Positions 26,749 to 36,471 are shown, counted from the first letter of the stretch. The stretch: DNA of 64,000 nt from Nodularia spumigena CCY9414 (GCF_000340565.2 NZ_CP007203.1:3452508-3516507), one strand, 5' to 3'. A program made the numbers and translations. The notes: generated from the sequence alone by a model not told the origin.

Positions 26749-27858
26749 ATGCACCAAATACGTCAATTATTAGCAATAGAAAACTCAGAATTAGCCAAAC
26801 TATTAAAATTTAGCCTGTACGGACTAGAAGCCACCTTAAATAAAGCCCGCACAGAATTTCCCCTCGATGCTGGAACAGAGATATGTGACGATTTACTACA
26901 AGAAATCTCCAGTTTATTGCACCCCCAGCCAGAGTCTATTCCAGAAGCTCCCTTACTCCTAATATCGCCCCCAGGAGAGCTAAAACTGATTCATCTGCGA
27001 GAAGCCTTTGGGAATGATGCGGAACTCAGAGTATATTTAGGTAATTCCTCATTACAAAGCCAAACAGACGCTGATTTATGGCACGAAATACACCGGAAAC
27101 TGCTGCGAGTTCCCGAAAATATCGCCACAGCTTGGCGACAGCGTGCTTTAGAATTCGCTCAAGAAATTGGTGCAATAGCAGATAATTTGCACCTGGATAA
27201 ACTTCCTTTCAGCCGAGATGAAATTATCTACCCCGGACTTAACGGTAGTGTGCAGGTTCCAGGATTATGTTTATCAGAAAAACCATTATTAAATTCTGGA
27301 ATTAACCCCATTGAAGAATATGGAAATTTATATTATATAGCTGGTTTTGTGCATCTATTCCGCAGATTTATCGAAATTGAACCAGATTTACATCATGCCT
27401 TAAAAAGCGTGTTTAGCTTCGATATTATGCCTTTACAGTCTCAGCCAGAACAACGAACTCAATATATGAATAATTTAAGCGATCGCTGGCATCGTTTACA
27501 ACAAGCTGAGTCAAATTCTGATGACTTATTAAGTCTGCGTGCATGGATAGACATAGATGAAGCCATACACTCCCTCGTATTTATTCCACCAGTCGAGCGT
27601 TATTCGTGGTGGGGTAACTTACAGCAAGAATCACGACGCATTTTAAAAAAAATGGCTCAAACCGCCATTAACCTGGGTTATGACGTAAAGATTCGCCAAT
27701 TATCTGGACTCTACGCCGATATCTGCACCTTTTCAAAAGACGACCTACAACTAAACTGTGGTGGCGTTCCTGGGGAAGTTTTAACTTGTCTGCGGGTTTA
27801 TGCACGCATTAATCAAGAAGAAACTCCAGGACGTGTAATTTTTCGCTCATTACGTTAA
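26749..27858 (+). CDS. unrecognised protein linked to the dynamin/Hsp70-like pair
   Basis: 369 residues, no family recognised. It is mostly helical, soluble, with no signal peptide or membrane segment. Notable features: a leucine-rich N-terminal helix region (IRQLLAIENSELAKLLKF), a strand-like EAPLLLISPPGELKLIHL near residue 66, an aromatic HSLVFIPPVERYSWWGNL near 281, and a C-terminal CGGVPGEVLTCLRVYAR. It begins 78 bases after the Hsp70-like gene on the same strand, with a small hairpin repeat between, and is probably the third member of the operon. Function unknown; an adaptor of the two NTPases is only a guess from position. Confidence 0.75.
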   Translation: MHQIRQLLAIENSELAKLLKFSLYGLEATLNKARTEFPLDAGTEICDDLLQEISSLLHPQPESIPEAPLLLISPPGELKLIHLREAFGNDAELRVYLGNSSLQSQTDADLWHEIHRKLLRVPENIATAWRQRALEFAQEIGAIADNLHLDKLPFSRDEIIYPGLNGSVQVPGLCLSEKPLLNSGINPIEEYGNLYYIAGFVHLFRRFIEIEPDLHHALKSVFSFDIMPLQSQPEQRTQYMNNLSDRWHRLQQAESNSDDLLSLRAWIDIDEAIHSLVFIPPVERYSWWGNLQQESRRILKKMAQTAINLGYDVKIRQLSGLYADICTFSKDDLQLNCGGVPGEVLTCLRVYARINQEETPGRVIFRSLR

Positions 27859-27897
27859 ATACAGCACTTTGCAAGTAAATAAAGTACACATCTTAAT

Positions 27898-27940
27898 ATT
27901 ATAAATCTTGTGGGGAGGGCAAAGATGCCCGCCTTTCTGT
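27898..27940 (+). repeat. hairpin repeat, copy 2, after the 369-aa gene
   Basis: ATTATAAATCTTGTGGGG is followed by AGGGCAAAGATGCCCGCC; same orientation and near-identical to 26672-26715. Confidence 0.6.
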
Positions 27941-28107
27941 AAGAAACCGAGAACAGGAAAGAAGGAATAAAGCTTTACTGAATCTTGTTGAAAAATCAAA
28001 TATAATCACCCAATTTTATTCCTGAATTACTCCTAGAGATATGAAACAGGGAACAGGTAACAGTCAAACTTGGATTTTATATTTGCGTTTTTAGCAGGAA
28101 TATTTTG

Positions 28108-29451
28108 ATGCATAAGATACAGAAAATCCTCAAAAATAGTGATAATTTTAAATTTATTAGCCTTCACTATATTTATGGGAAATTCGGCAAAAGCTGCCTA
28201 ACTTTTCTTCTACTGTTAACATCTCTTTTCATCAAGCCCGCAGTTGCTGCGGATTATACAGATAATAATGTTGTTGTTGAAAATCAACCCGCTCAATTGA
28301 ATTTGTATCAAAACCTCAAACCATCGCCAAGATGTCAACTGAATTCTGAGTCAAATATCAGCTTACGACAAAGATTATTAGCATCTAAACAAAAGAATCC
28401 TGTTGCTAAATCACAGCCAAGCATTCGTGATTGTCTTACTGTTAAGATTCAACCTGAAACAGTCAGCAATTCTGTTTATGTAGACAACAATCTTGTATTG
28501 CCATCTGAAAATGTATTACAAACAAAGGATACTATAAATCAACAGTTATTGACTGATAAAAAAAGTAACCTTGATGTGCAAATACAAGAGCAAACTAATT
28601 TAGCGCAGCAAAAAGAACCTGAAACTCTCGCACAAATAGACTCTTCAGGATCTGTAGGCGATACCTTTGGCGATAGTGATAAATTACCCCAAGAACTATT
28701 CATTGATCCCATTTTGATCCGCCAAAAACCGTCAATTAAACGGAAGGAGCAAAAAGCTTTTCCCGGTTCATCAGCTGGTAATCCCTCCGCTTATGGTGCG
28801 AGTTCTGGTCAAGTTTATATTGGACTTGGTGTAGTTGTCCCCTTAGATGAAGATTCTGAAGGCTTTGTAGATGGTTCTTACTCTGCTGGTTTTGGGTTGG
28901 GAGATCCAATTAAATCTGTAGGATTAGAAGTTAATGCTAATTTTAGCAGCGCTGGTGGTGACTATCTTAAAGGTGGAGAGTTTGATGTTGGTACTAGCGG
29001 CTATATGGGCTTCAAACTACACAAATACTTTCCTGATGGTACAGCAGTAGCATTGGGTTGGTTAAATCCTGTGAAATGGGGAGAGTCTTCTAACAATCAA
29101 GATACCATTTATGGAGTAGTTACTAAGGCATTTCCACTGCAACCAAATAACCCAAATCATAAATTACCTTTGACTATTTCTGTTGGTGTTGGTACTGGCG
29201 GTTTTCGTTCTCTAGGAGCAAGAGCCGCAAACGAAAATAATGCTAATATTTTTGCAAGTTTAGGTTTGAGAGTCATACCTCAAGCATCCTTGGTAAGTAG
29301 CTGGACTGGAAATCGTCTCAATATAGGTTCGTCTATTACTCCGTTCAAGAACATACCTCTAATTATCAATGGGATAGTCACAGACGTAACTCGTAATTTT
29401 GATACTGGTTTAGGTTTTTCCTTCAGTGCAGGGTACAGTTTTCGGTTTTAA
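28108..29451 (+). CDS. secreted protein with predicted C-terminal outer-membrane barrel
   Basis: 447 residues from the ATG at 28108 (AGGAAT nine bases upstream); a TTG one codon earlier is less likely. A long positively charged N-terminus leads into a hydrophobic core, CLTFLLLLTSLFIKPAVAAD, ending in a plausible signal-peptidase site. Residues 60-200 are low in order and Gln/Ser-rich. From about 215 the sequence alternates polar and apolar residues in short strands (GQVYIGLGVVVPL, GYMGFKLHKYFPDG, PLTISVGVGTGGF) and ends in GYSFRF, an outer-membrane-barrel style terminus. No family recognised. Only 39 bases separate it from the repeat-bearing secreted protein gene, so the two form a pair. Confidence 0.72.
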   Translation: MHKIQKILKNSDNFKFISLHYIYGKFGKSCLTFLLLLTSLFIKPAVAADYTDNNVVVENQPAQLNLYQNLKPSPRCQLNSESNISLRQRLLASKQKNPVAKSQPSIRDCLTVKIQPETVSNSVYVDNNLVLPSENVLQTKDTINQQLLTDKKSNLDVQIQEQTNLAQQKEPETLAQIDSSGSVGDTFGDSDKLPQELFIDPILIRQKPSIKRKEQKAFPGSSAGNPSAYGASSGQVYIGLGVVVPLDEDSEGFVDGSYSAGFGLGDPIKSVGLEVNANFSSAGGDYLKGGEFDVGTSGYMGFKLHKYFPDGTAVALGWLNPVKWGESSNNQDTIYGVVTKAFPLQPNNPNHKLPLTISVGVGTGGFRSLGARAANENNANIFASLGLRVIPQASLVSSWTGNRLNIGSSITPFKNIPLIINGIVTDVTRNFDTGLGFSFSAGYSFRF

Positions 29452-29490
29452 ATGCTCAGTTGTGATGCAATTTCATCAACAATAAAAACA

Positions 29491-30282
29491 ATGAATAAAC
29501 CCAGATTTTTTCTCGCTTTTTTCCTAGCATTCACTGTTTTAAGTTATCTAGTTGATGCATCTAATACAGCATATGCTGGTAAAGAAATCGTTCCGGGAAT
29601 TGGTTCCGATTCTGGTTCTGCAATTGGGGATAAAGAGATAGTTACGGGAACTGGTTCCGATTCTGGTTCTGCAATTGGGGATAAAGAAATCGTTCCGGGA
29701 ACTGGTTCCGATTCTGGTTCCTCATCTGGGGATAAAGAAATAGTTCCGGGAACTGGTTCCTCATCTGGGGATAAGGTTAACGTATCGGGAACTGGTTCCG
29801 ATTCAGTTTCCTCAACTGGGGATACTTTTAGACCTGCGCCTGGGGTTAATTTACAAATTGTTAATAATGGTAATACCCGGATACCAATTATTCGCGTACC
29901 AGCACAAGTTCAGGCTAATTTGAATCGAGTTGCTAATCATATACTCAATCAAGCAGCACCTGCTAATAGCCCACTTAGCACCATTAAACATATCTTACCG
30001 GGTGGAGTAAATACATTAGCAGCAACTCATCATGTACAGTCTTCTATAGTTAGAGTAGGAGTCTCACCATCAACAGCAACAGCATTGGTGAATAGTTTAA
30101 ATGGACTTACAGGAGAAACACAGAATGTGAATATCTATAAGTTCAATGATGCTGTGACTGCATATAATCAAATTTTGAATGAGAGTAGTCCCGAAGTTAT
30201 TCAAGGACTTGGACACAACCCAGAGTTTCTGACAATTAATAACCTGTTGCGGCAATTTAGAGTTCCTCTAAATCAACCTTAA
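29491..30282 (+). CDS. secreted protein with 17-residue tandem repeats
   Basis: 263 residues from the ATG at 29491; an upstream in-frame ATG adds 13 residues but breaks the signal peptide pattern. MNKPRFFLAFFLAFTVLSYL is followed by a VDASNTAYA cleavage-like site. Residues about 30-115 are five units of the GDKEIVPGTGSDSGSAI type, one shortened to 13 residues. The C-terminal ~150 residues are non-repetitive, possibly helical (RVPAQVQANLNRVANHIL). Not recognised. Tandem Gly/Ser/Asp repeats are usual in surface or extracellular proteins. It follows the barrel-type gene closely and may be its partner or cargo, an inference from position. Confidence 0.7.
   Translation: MNKPRFFLAFFLAFTVLSYLVDASNTAYAGKEIVPGIGSDSGSAIGDKEIVTGTGSDSGSAIGDKEIVPGTGSDSGSSSGDKEIVPGTGSSSGDKVNVSGTGSDSVSSTGDTFRPAPGVNLQIVNNGNTRIPIIRVPAQVQANLNRVANHILNQAAPANSPLSTIKHILPGGVNTLAATHHVQSSIVRVGVSPSTATALVNSLNGLTGETQNVNIYKFNDAVTAYNQILNESSPEVIQGLGHNPEFLTINNLLRQFRVPLNQP
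29578..29820 (+). repeat. in-frame 51-bp tandem repeat
   Basis: Five head-to-tail units of 51 bases (17 codons), one reduced to 39 bases, each beginning GGATAAAGAAAT and containing GGTTCCGATTCTGG. Units two and three are almost identical, so copy-number change should be easy. Confidence 0.9.
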
Positions 30283-30355
30283 AACCTGGCAAAATTTAGA
30301 GAGGATATAAATCAAGTTATTAGAGTGTCAATTTCCTCTGGCTTAAACCAGAGGA

Positions 30356-31084
30356 TTATTTTTCAACCCCAGAGAAAAACAGTGGTAACACAAATGCTGC
30401 GATAATTCCCAGCAACACAAAAACCTCAATAATTCTCAGTGAAAAATTACTCTCTATTAACTGATTAATTCCAGCACTAAAATTCTGGGAAAAATTACTC
30501 GACCAAGTACGCAAACGACTATACCAATTTCTCGGACTATCTCCTGGGCGGAATTTCCCTGACCACATTGATAGTAACAACGGCGCACCACCCACCTTAG
30601 CAGACATCAAAAGATGAATGGCTAAACAACAAACTATAATCACCCAAGCTATGAGATGGAAATAATACCATAAGTGATCAAGTTCACCTATAGGTAGCCA
30701 TTCTTCCTTCATCATTCTGCCAGATATCACCGCCAAAACTGAGGCAATCAGCATTAGAGTATTAACAATACGTTGCAGACTCACCCACCAAATTGGTTTA
30801 CCAACCTGTGTGAGTTTTTGTAGAGAGTCTGGTTGTAATAGGCGCTTTTCTCCAGCATGAAAGCTATAGAGTGCGAAGGCTGGTAATAAAAGTAAGAAAC
30901 ATAAAGCCACAGTTCCGTGAATATCTTGAATTGGCTCAATTTTGGGAAGGGGAATTTTGCCAAATCTTTGGTCGAATGTGTTGTAAACTAAAAATCCGGT
31001 AATGATTGCCGTAATTACTAAAATTCCACTGATGCCATGCAGAATTCTTAACAACAAAGGCTGATAAGGGGCTGAACGACTCAT
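30356..31084 (-). CDS. cytochrome b561/b-type membrane protein
   Basis: 242 residues with about five hydrophobic segments. Candidate haem-ligand histidines lie in or beside membrane helices: LLRILHGISGIL, IQDIHGTVAL, WYYFHLIAWV and LAIHLLMSA. This pattern fits the cytochrome b/b6 or Ni-Fe-hydrogenase b subunit superfamily found as single-gene proteins in cyanobacteria. It probably carries electrons across the thylakoid or plasma membrane; partner and donor are unknown. A polar stretch (SGKFRPGDSPRNWYSRL) separates the last helix. No hydrogenase genes are next to it. Confidence 0.8.
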   Translation of the reverse strand: MSRSAPYQPLLLRILHGISGILVITAIITGFLVYNTFDQRFGKIPLPKIEPIQDIHGTVALCFLLLLPAFALYSFHAGEKRLLQPDSLQKLTQVGKPIWWVSLQRIVNTLMLIASVLAVISGRMMKEEWLPIGELDHLWYYFHLIAWVIIVCCLAIHLLMSAKVGGAPLLLSMWSGKFRPGDSPRNWYSRLRTWSSNFSQNFSAGINQLIESNFSLRIIEVFVLLGIIAAFVLPLFFSGVEK

Positions 31085-31656
31085 AAGCTGATTTAGAAAT
31101 TTTTGAAAATGTTTAATTTCGCCGTAGAATGTTTTAGATTATAAACTTTTTTGCTCATTTATGTAATTGCAAATCAAAATAATATTAAAACCCTCTCCGT
31201 ATTCTACATATTGATCAAAATCACCGTCTTCATCATGGTAGTTAGACATAGAGAATTCCCCCAATTAACGAATAAAGAACTTACACTTAAAGTAAATACT
31301 AAAGATAATTTATTGGTTGCAGATATTCAAACTTAATTATTGAAACTTGTTCAGCCGTATTTAGCTACAAGCCAGAAACAAGGATTTCCGTTAATTCACA
31401 CAACCAAAAATTTGGAAAGTACGTAAGCCCAATAACGCTATAGTTGCCAAAAACCACAAAAAACAAACATCTAGACGATAATCGCCCCCAAAATCCAGAT
31501 GACATCTGTGTTCATCTGTTCAAATCTCTGTGATTTCTTCTCTTCGCACCCTGAGCGTCGGCTACGCAAAGGTAAAAAAAATGCACACCAATAAAGAATT
31601 AAAAAAGTTAAAATATAGATTGGTGATATAATATCTCTCTCACTCACCCTGGTTTT
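31085..31656. other. AT-rich intergenic region before der
   Basis: No supported gene. A frame of about 60 codons at 31151-31336 has no recognisable family or ribosome binding site. The last 60 bases before der hold ATATAATATC, a plausible -10 region. Confidence 0.5.
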
Positions 31657-33021
31657 ATGGGACTGCCAATTGTTGCTATTATCGGTCGCCCGAATGTGGG
31701 CAAATCCACCCTGGTTAATCGTCTCGCCGGGGAACAAACGGCGATTGTCCACGACGAACCGGGTGTGACACGCGATCGCACTTATATGCCATCTTACTGG
31801 CGCGATCGCGATTTTCTAGTTGTAGACACAGGTGGTTTAGTTTTTAACGACGATACCGAATTCCTGCCATTGATTCGCCAACAGGCACTCACAGCCCTCT
31901 CACAAGCCAGCGCCGCTATTTTGGTTGTAGACGGTCAAACTGGACTCACAGGGTCTGATCAAGAAATTGCTACATGGTTACGCCAACAACCAGTACCCGT
32001 CTTACTGGCTGTAAACAAATGTGAATCCCCAGACCAAGGCGCAGTTCAAGCCTCGGAATTTTGGGGATTAGGCTTGGGCGAACCTTACCCCATTTCCGCC
32101 ATTCATGGTAGTGGTACAGGCGAATTACTCGACGAGTTAATTAGTCACATCCCCATCGTCACAGAAGTAGAAGAAGATAACGAGATTAAAGTAGCCATTA
32201 TCGGCCGCCCCAATGTCGGCAAATCCAGTTTATTAAATGCTTTTGTGGGCGAAGAAAGGTCAATTGTTAGCCCCATTTCTGGCACAACACGCGATGCTAT
32301 TGATACCGTAATTTCACGCAACGATCAAGTTTATCGCCTCATTGACACCGCCGGTATTCGCAGAAAAAAACAAATAGACTACGGTACAGAATTCTTTAGC
32401 ATTAACCGTGCCTTCAAAGCGATTCGCCGCGCCGATGTGGTTTTAATGGTCATTGATGCCTTAGATGGAGTCACAGACCAAGACCAAAAATTAGCCGGGC
32501 GGATTATCGACGAAGGTCGAGCTTGTATTATCGTCGTCAATAAATGGGATGCGATTGAAAAAGACTCATATACCATTTACGACTACGAAAAAACTATAGA
32601 ATCCCGGTTGCACTTTACAGAATGGGCAGAAACCATTTTTGTCAGTGCCTCTACAGGACAACGGGTAGACAAGATTTTAGACTTGGTAAATGAAGCAGCT
32701 GAATCACACAAACGCCGTGTGAGTACATCTGTAATCAACGAAGTCCTCACAGACGCTGTGAGTTGGCATTCACCCCCAGCTTCTAGGGGCGGTCGTCAGG
32801 GCAAAATCTATTATGGGACTCAAGTGGGTATCCAACCCCCAACCATCGCCCTATTCGTCAACGAAGCCAAACGCTTTAATGATAACTACCGCCGTTACAT
32901 TGAAAGACAATTCCGCAAACAATTAGGGTTTAAAGGCACACCCATGCGTTTACTGTGGCGCAGTAAAAAGGTGCGGGAGATGGAAGTTGGTAGTGTTAAC
33001 AGAGCAACTCGCGTTAAATAA
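31657..33021 (+). CDS. der: ribosome-assembly GTPase Der (EngA)
   Basis: 454 residues with two tandem GTPase domains, the hallmark of Der. Domain 1 has GRPNVGKST (residues 8-16), DTGG and NKCE; domain 2 has [13 protein letters not shown] ([10 protein letters not shown]) and NKWD. A C-terminal KH-like domain follows ([19 protein letters not shown]). Der acts in 50S subunit maturation and is essential in bacteria studied. A cyanobacterial linker, [18 protein letters not shown], precedes the KH part. The 176-base gap to the EcfT gene contains a short GTGTGTTATGCC-type repeat. Confidence 0.97.
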   Translation: MGLPIVAIIGRPNVGKSTLVNRLAGEQTAIVHDEPGVTRDRTYMPSYWRDRDFLVVDTGGLVFNDDTEFLPLIRQQALTALSQASAAILVVDGQTGLTGSDQEIATWLRQQPVPVLLAVNKCESPDQGAVQASEFWGLGLGEPYPISAIHGSGTGELLDELISHIPIVTEVEEDNEIKVAIIGRPNVGKSSLLNAFVGEERSIVSPISGTTRDAIDTVISRNDQVYRLIDTAGIRRKKQIDYGTEFFSINRAFKAIRRADVVLMVIDALDGVTDQDQKLAGRIIDEGRACIIVVNKWDAIEKDSYTIYDYEKTIESRLHFTEWAETIFVSASTGQRVDKILDLVNEAAESHKRRVSTSVINEVLTDAVSWHSPPASRGGRQGKIYYGTQVGIQPPTIALFVNEAKRFNDNYRRYIERQFRKQLGFKGTPMRLLWRSKKVREMEVGSVNRATRVK

Positions 33022-33197
33022 GCTCATAGAGACCCGATTAATTGTGTCTGTACAAGTTGAGTAGGGTGTGTTATGCCGTAGGCTAACGCACCTTATAGAA
33101 TTAGTGCATTGCCGCGTTACTAATTTTGCCATACAGCTAACAAATATAGTAGCGTTGCTTTCTTCTGCTTACTCAGCACTCAGCACTCAGAAAAGAC

Positions 33198-34124
33198 ATG
33201 GATTTATTGCGATCGCTACCACTAGGACTATACTTAGAACAGCCGCAAACTTGGCTACACAAACTCGATCCGCGTGTGAAAATAGCTTGGTTGATGAGCT
33301 TTCTCACCAGCTACACCTTTGCTAATAACGAGTGGCGAATACTACTGGTTGCATTATTAATTTTTTTGACTGTCATCGCCAGAATTCCTCGGCGAGTCTG
33401 GAAACAGCAAATGGGCTGGCTGTTAACCCTGGCGCTGTTTGTTTTCCTCTTGATCAGCATCAGTCCTGATGGTTTGGGTGTAAAATATCAACCACGCCTA
33501 CCAACTAACCCACAAATCTTAACTCAGCCAGCAAACCCCAGTAATACCAATATTGTTCCAGCACCAACAGGCGAAAACCAAGGCTACAGCTACATCCTAT
33601 TTCATAAAGGGCCAGTCAAAGTAACTCGCCGCTCAATTGATTTAGCCATCAGAGTTAGTACGATTATATTTACCGTGATTTACAGCAGTAACCTGTATTT
33701 GCTGACAACTGCACCCGAAGAAATCACCACGGCTATAGAAAGCTTAATGCAGCCCCTGCGACGCTTCAAAGTCCCCGTCACTGAAATTACTCTAACTTTA
33801 ACTTTGTCCTTGCGATTTATCCCCCTAGTTCTCGAAGAAGTGCAAAATTTAATTCGCTCTGTGATGACCAGGGCAATTAATTGGAAAAAACTGGGGTTAA
33901 AAGGAGCCGTCAAAGTTTGGATGACAGTCGCAGAGAGACTATTAAAGAATCTTCTCTTACGCGCCGAACAAATGGCTAGTGCAATGATGGTGCGCGGCTT
34001 CACTAGCCCCAATGAACATCAAGTCAAATGGCACGAATTACGCCTCAAAGCCAGAGATTGGCTAGCGATCGCTATCCTCACCCTATTTTGGGGTGCTAGA
34101 CTAGTTCTAGGAAATTTGGCTTAA
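33198..34124 (+). CDS. ecfT: energy-coupling factor transporter T component (EcfT/CbiQ family)
   Basis: 308 residues with about five membrane segments. It begins LPLGLYLEQPQTWLHKLDPRVKI, the usual EcfT entry where a short helix precedes DPR, and has the cytoplasmic coupling-helix motif AEQMASAMMVRGF (A-R-G type) near residue 260. EcfT links the two ATPases of an ECF importer to a substrate-binding S component. Neither ATPases nor S component are nearby, as is common in cyanobacteria, where the protein follows der. A 50-residue Pro/Asn-rich insertion (PTNPQILTQPANPSNTN) between helices is unusual. Confidence 0.9.
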   Translation: MDLLRSLPLGLYLEQPQTWLHKLDPRVKIAWLMSFLTSYTFANNEWRILLVALLIFLTVIARIPRRVWKQQMGWLLTLALFVFLLISISPDGLGVKYQPRLPTNPQILTQPANPSNTNIVPAPTGENQGYSYILFHKGPVKVTRRSIDLAIRVSTIIFTVIYSSNLYLLTTAPEEITTAIESLMQPLRRFKVPVTEITLTLTLSLRFIPLVLEEVQNLIRSVMTRAINWKKLGLKGAVKVWMTVAERLLKNLLLRAEQMASAMMVRGFTSPNEHQVKWHELRLKARDWLAIAILTLFWGARLVLGNLA

Positions 34125-34425
34125 TCCCCTCATCCTCTTGGCTAATTTGCTCCAGAGAGCGATAATTATGGCAATATGGAAAGAAGCCAGAGCAACAGAC
34201 ATAACTAATTGCCTTTGTGATCTATCTGTTGTGCAGTTTTACGTTGCTACTGCCAACTTCATCTGCCATTCAGAACAAAAGCAAGGTTTTGATAACTGCC
34301 GAAAAGTTGCCAGAATCACTTATTTTCGCATCAGCTAACCAATCATTCTGGCGAAAGGGGTGTATTATCTTCTGAACATTTGTACTGAACTGCGAAAAGA
34401 TATATACTCCTACCCTGACTATTAA
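34125..34425. other. intergenic region before pipX
   Basis: About 300 bases without a convincing gene; a 66-codon frame at 34138-34338 has no similarity I recognise. The pipX promoter is expected in the AT-rich stretch 34370-34425. Confidence 0.45.
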
Positions 34426-34704
34426 ATGAATCCAGAGAACTTAGAAACTTACATAAATCATCCAACTTGGGGTTTACTTTATCGGATCTGCATGGTCGAT
34501 GATCAACAGGATTTGTTCACTACTCTTTATGCCCAACGTTTGTTTTTTTTGGTTGCAAACGACATTAAAGGAATCAAATTTCAGTCTATAGGACGTACTG
34601 AAGCTAGAATGTTGTTAGAAAATCGCTTGCGTACTCTACGCCGCACTGGTCAATCCCAGGAGTACGAGCAACTTCAAAGTGTTTTCCAACGCACATTCCA
34701 ATGA
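34426..34704 (+). CDS. pipX: PII-interacting protein PipX, co-activator of NtcA
   Basis: 92 residues, the normal PipX length, beginning MNPENLETYINHPTWGLLY, with the Tudor-like N-terminal fold (RICMVDDQQDLFTTLYAQRLFFLV) and the C-terminal helices (GRTEARMLLENRLRTLRR). PipX swaps between the nitrogen sensor PII and the transcription factor NtcA, boosting NtcA when 2-oxoglutarate is high. It overlaps the next gene by 4 bases. The pipX-pipY order is conserved in cyanobacteria. Confidence 0.97.
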   Translation: MNPENLETYINHPTWGLLYRICMVDDQQDLFTTLYAQRLFFLVANDIKGIKFQSIGRTEARMLLENRLRTLRRTGQSQEYEQLQSVFQRTFQ

Positions 34705-35369
34705 CTAGTTCCATTAGCGAACGTATTACCACTATTAGGGCTTCACTACCCCCTTCAGTCCGGTTGATTGCTGTGAGCAAAACCTTTCCGGCTGAGGACA
34801 TTCGGGCTGCTTACAACGCCGGAATTCGCGATTTTGGCGAGAACCGTATCCAAGAAGCTGCCAGTAAACAAGCCGAGTTACAAGATTTACCGGATATTAC
34901 CTGGCACTTTATTGGAGGGTTGCAAAGCAATAAAGCCAAAAAAGCCCTGGAATTATTTGATTGGATTCATTCCGTGGACAATTTAAAACTGGCGCAGCGC
35001 TTAAATCAATTGGCGCAACAGCTAGGAGTCACTCCTCAAGTTTGTCTACAAGTGAAAATTCTCCCTGACCCTAATAAGTCGGGTTGGACTGTCCCAGAAT
35101 TATTAGCTGACTTAGACGCTCTCAACCAGTGTAAAAATTTACAAATTCAGGGTTTGATGACAATTCCGCCTTTGGGCTTGAATGACACTGAAATAATTAG
35201 TGTATTTAATGCCACACATAAATTAGCCCAAGAAATCGAGGAGCAAAACTGGTCTCACCTGAAAATGCCCGAACTATCAATGGGTATGTCAGGAGACTAC
35301 CAATTAGCAGTGCAAGCTGGAGCAACGATGGTCAGATTAGGAACCATCTTATTTGGTAAGCGCACTTAG
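34701..35369 (+). CDS. pipY: PLP-binding homeostasis protein PipY (YggS/COG0325)
   Basis: 222 residues with YggS-family blocks: VRLIAVSKTFPAEDIRAAY, containing the PLP lysine, then DFGENRIQEAASKQ, WHFIGGLQSNK, GLMTIPP and the phosphate loop LSMGMSGDYQLAV. These single-domain fold-III PLP proteins have no known reaction and keep vitamin B6 and amino-acid pools in balance. The start ATG overlaps the pipX stop, as in other cyanobacteria. Confidence 0.96.
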   Translation: MTSSISERITTIRASLPPSVRLIAVSKTFPAEDIRAAYNAGIRDFGENRIQEAASKQAELQDLPDITWHFIGGLQSNKAKKALELFDWIHSVDNLKLAQRLNQLAQQLGVTPQVCLQVKILPDPNKSGWTVPELLADLDALNQCKNLQIQGLMTIPPLGLNDTEIISVFNATHKLAQEIEEQNWSHLKMPELSMGMSGDYQLAVQAGATMVRLGTILFGKRT

Positions 35370-35732
35370 GGTATGAGCCATCAATTTTTGGTTCTGGTAT
35401 CAATAGCACTAGGGATAAAATACAGAGAAAATTGCCTGACTACCGATGCAATATAATACAAAAAATCTTTCTTACCCCAAGTGACTACCCAGAAACAAAC
35501 AGGGGAAAGTCACCTTTATTTATCAGAATCATTAGGCTATAATCTTGACTCAATTATTGTGTCTGAGTTAATCTACAGGCGTTCCCCAAAATGTCATTCA
35601 TCAACCCTAATTGTAATAGAAGCTACAAACAGCGATAAAATTACTAAGTTGTCTGACCTTTGTAGCAATCAAGTCCGGTTACATTAACTCATAGCCAAAG
35701 CAATCAGGGCAACTTTTATCAGGAGCATAACA
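35370..35732. other. intergenic region before sepF
   Basis: AT-rich; a 68-codon frame at 35481-35687 is open but has no recognisable family and lacks a clear ribosome binding site. The sepF promoter probably lies here. An AGGAGC sits 10 bases before the sepF ATG. Confidence 0.5.
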
Positions 35733-36341
35733 ATGAACAACATATTTACTAAACTCCGAGACTTTGTAGGTCTCAATGAGCCAGTGGAATACGAGTACTA
35801 CGAAGAAGAAGCCGATACAGACCCTGGTAATTACCAAAATCTGTATCAAGAACAAAATCCCCAACCACCAGCAACCGCAGCAGAAGCCACTGCTCAAAAT
35901 CGACGCTGGCGAGAACCCATAACGACAATGGGTGATGATGTAGCCGCAGGATCAAAGTCTACGATGGGAAATGTGATTAGTATGCCAGGAGCGATTAACG
36001 GGATTTCAGAAGTTTTAGTCCTTGAACCTCGTACATTTGAAGAAATGCCCCAGGCAATTCAAGCACTCAGAGAGCGGAAATCAGTTGTGTTAAACTTGAC
36101 GATCATGGACCCGGATCAAGCACAACGGGCAGTTGATTTTGTCGCAGGTGGAACTTACGCACTCGATGGGCATCAAGAGCGCATCGGAGAAAGCATCTTT
36201 TTGTTTACACCCAGTTGTGTGCAAGTCAGCACCCAAGGTGGAGTTATTCATGAAGTACCACAAACACCCGCTCGTCCTGCACGTCCCCCAAGTAGTTCCA
36301 ATCAAGCCTGGGGCAACGACGTTAACCGCATGGTACAGTAA
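35733..36341 (+). CDS. sepF: cell-division protein SepF (Cdv2)
   Basis: 202 residues. An N-terminal amphipathic, membrane-binding start ([14 protein letters not shown]) and an acidic linker ([14 protein letters not shown]) are followed by the conserved SepF domain from about residue 95 ([58 protein letters not shown]). SepF tethers FtsZ filaments to the membrane. It sits in the pipX-pipY-sepF-proC order common in cyanobacteria. The linker is long compared with Firmicutes SepF, as usual for this phylum. Confidence 0.96.
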   Translation: MNNIFTKLRDFVGLNEPVEYEYYEEEADTDPGNYQNLYQEQNPQPPATAAEATAQNRRWREPITTMGDDVAAGSKSTMGNVISMPGAINGISEVLVLEPRTFEEMPQAIQALRERKSVVLNLTIMDPDQAQRAVDFVAGGTYALDGHQERIGESIFLFTPSCVQVSTQGGVIHEVPQTPARPARPPSSSNQAWGNDVNRMVQ

Positions 36342-36471
36342 GGTTCAATTAGTCAAAAGTTCAGCCACCGAAATTTTTGATAATTGTACGGGCGGGTTTA
36401 ACGAGACATGGTATTGTACCATAAATTAATAGGTTAAACCTGCTCTTATTGACTATTGACTATATAACTTA

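Noticed and set aside
31151..31336. 61-codon frame before der.
   Set aside because: No ribosome binding site, no recognisable family, AT-rich spacer.
34138..34338. 66-codon frame between ecfT and pipX.
   Set aside because: No recognisable similarity; composition of ordinary spacer.
35481..35687. 68-codon frame before sepF.
   Set aside because: No family similarity or clear start signal; likely chance.
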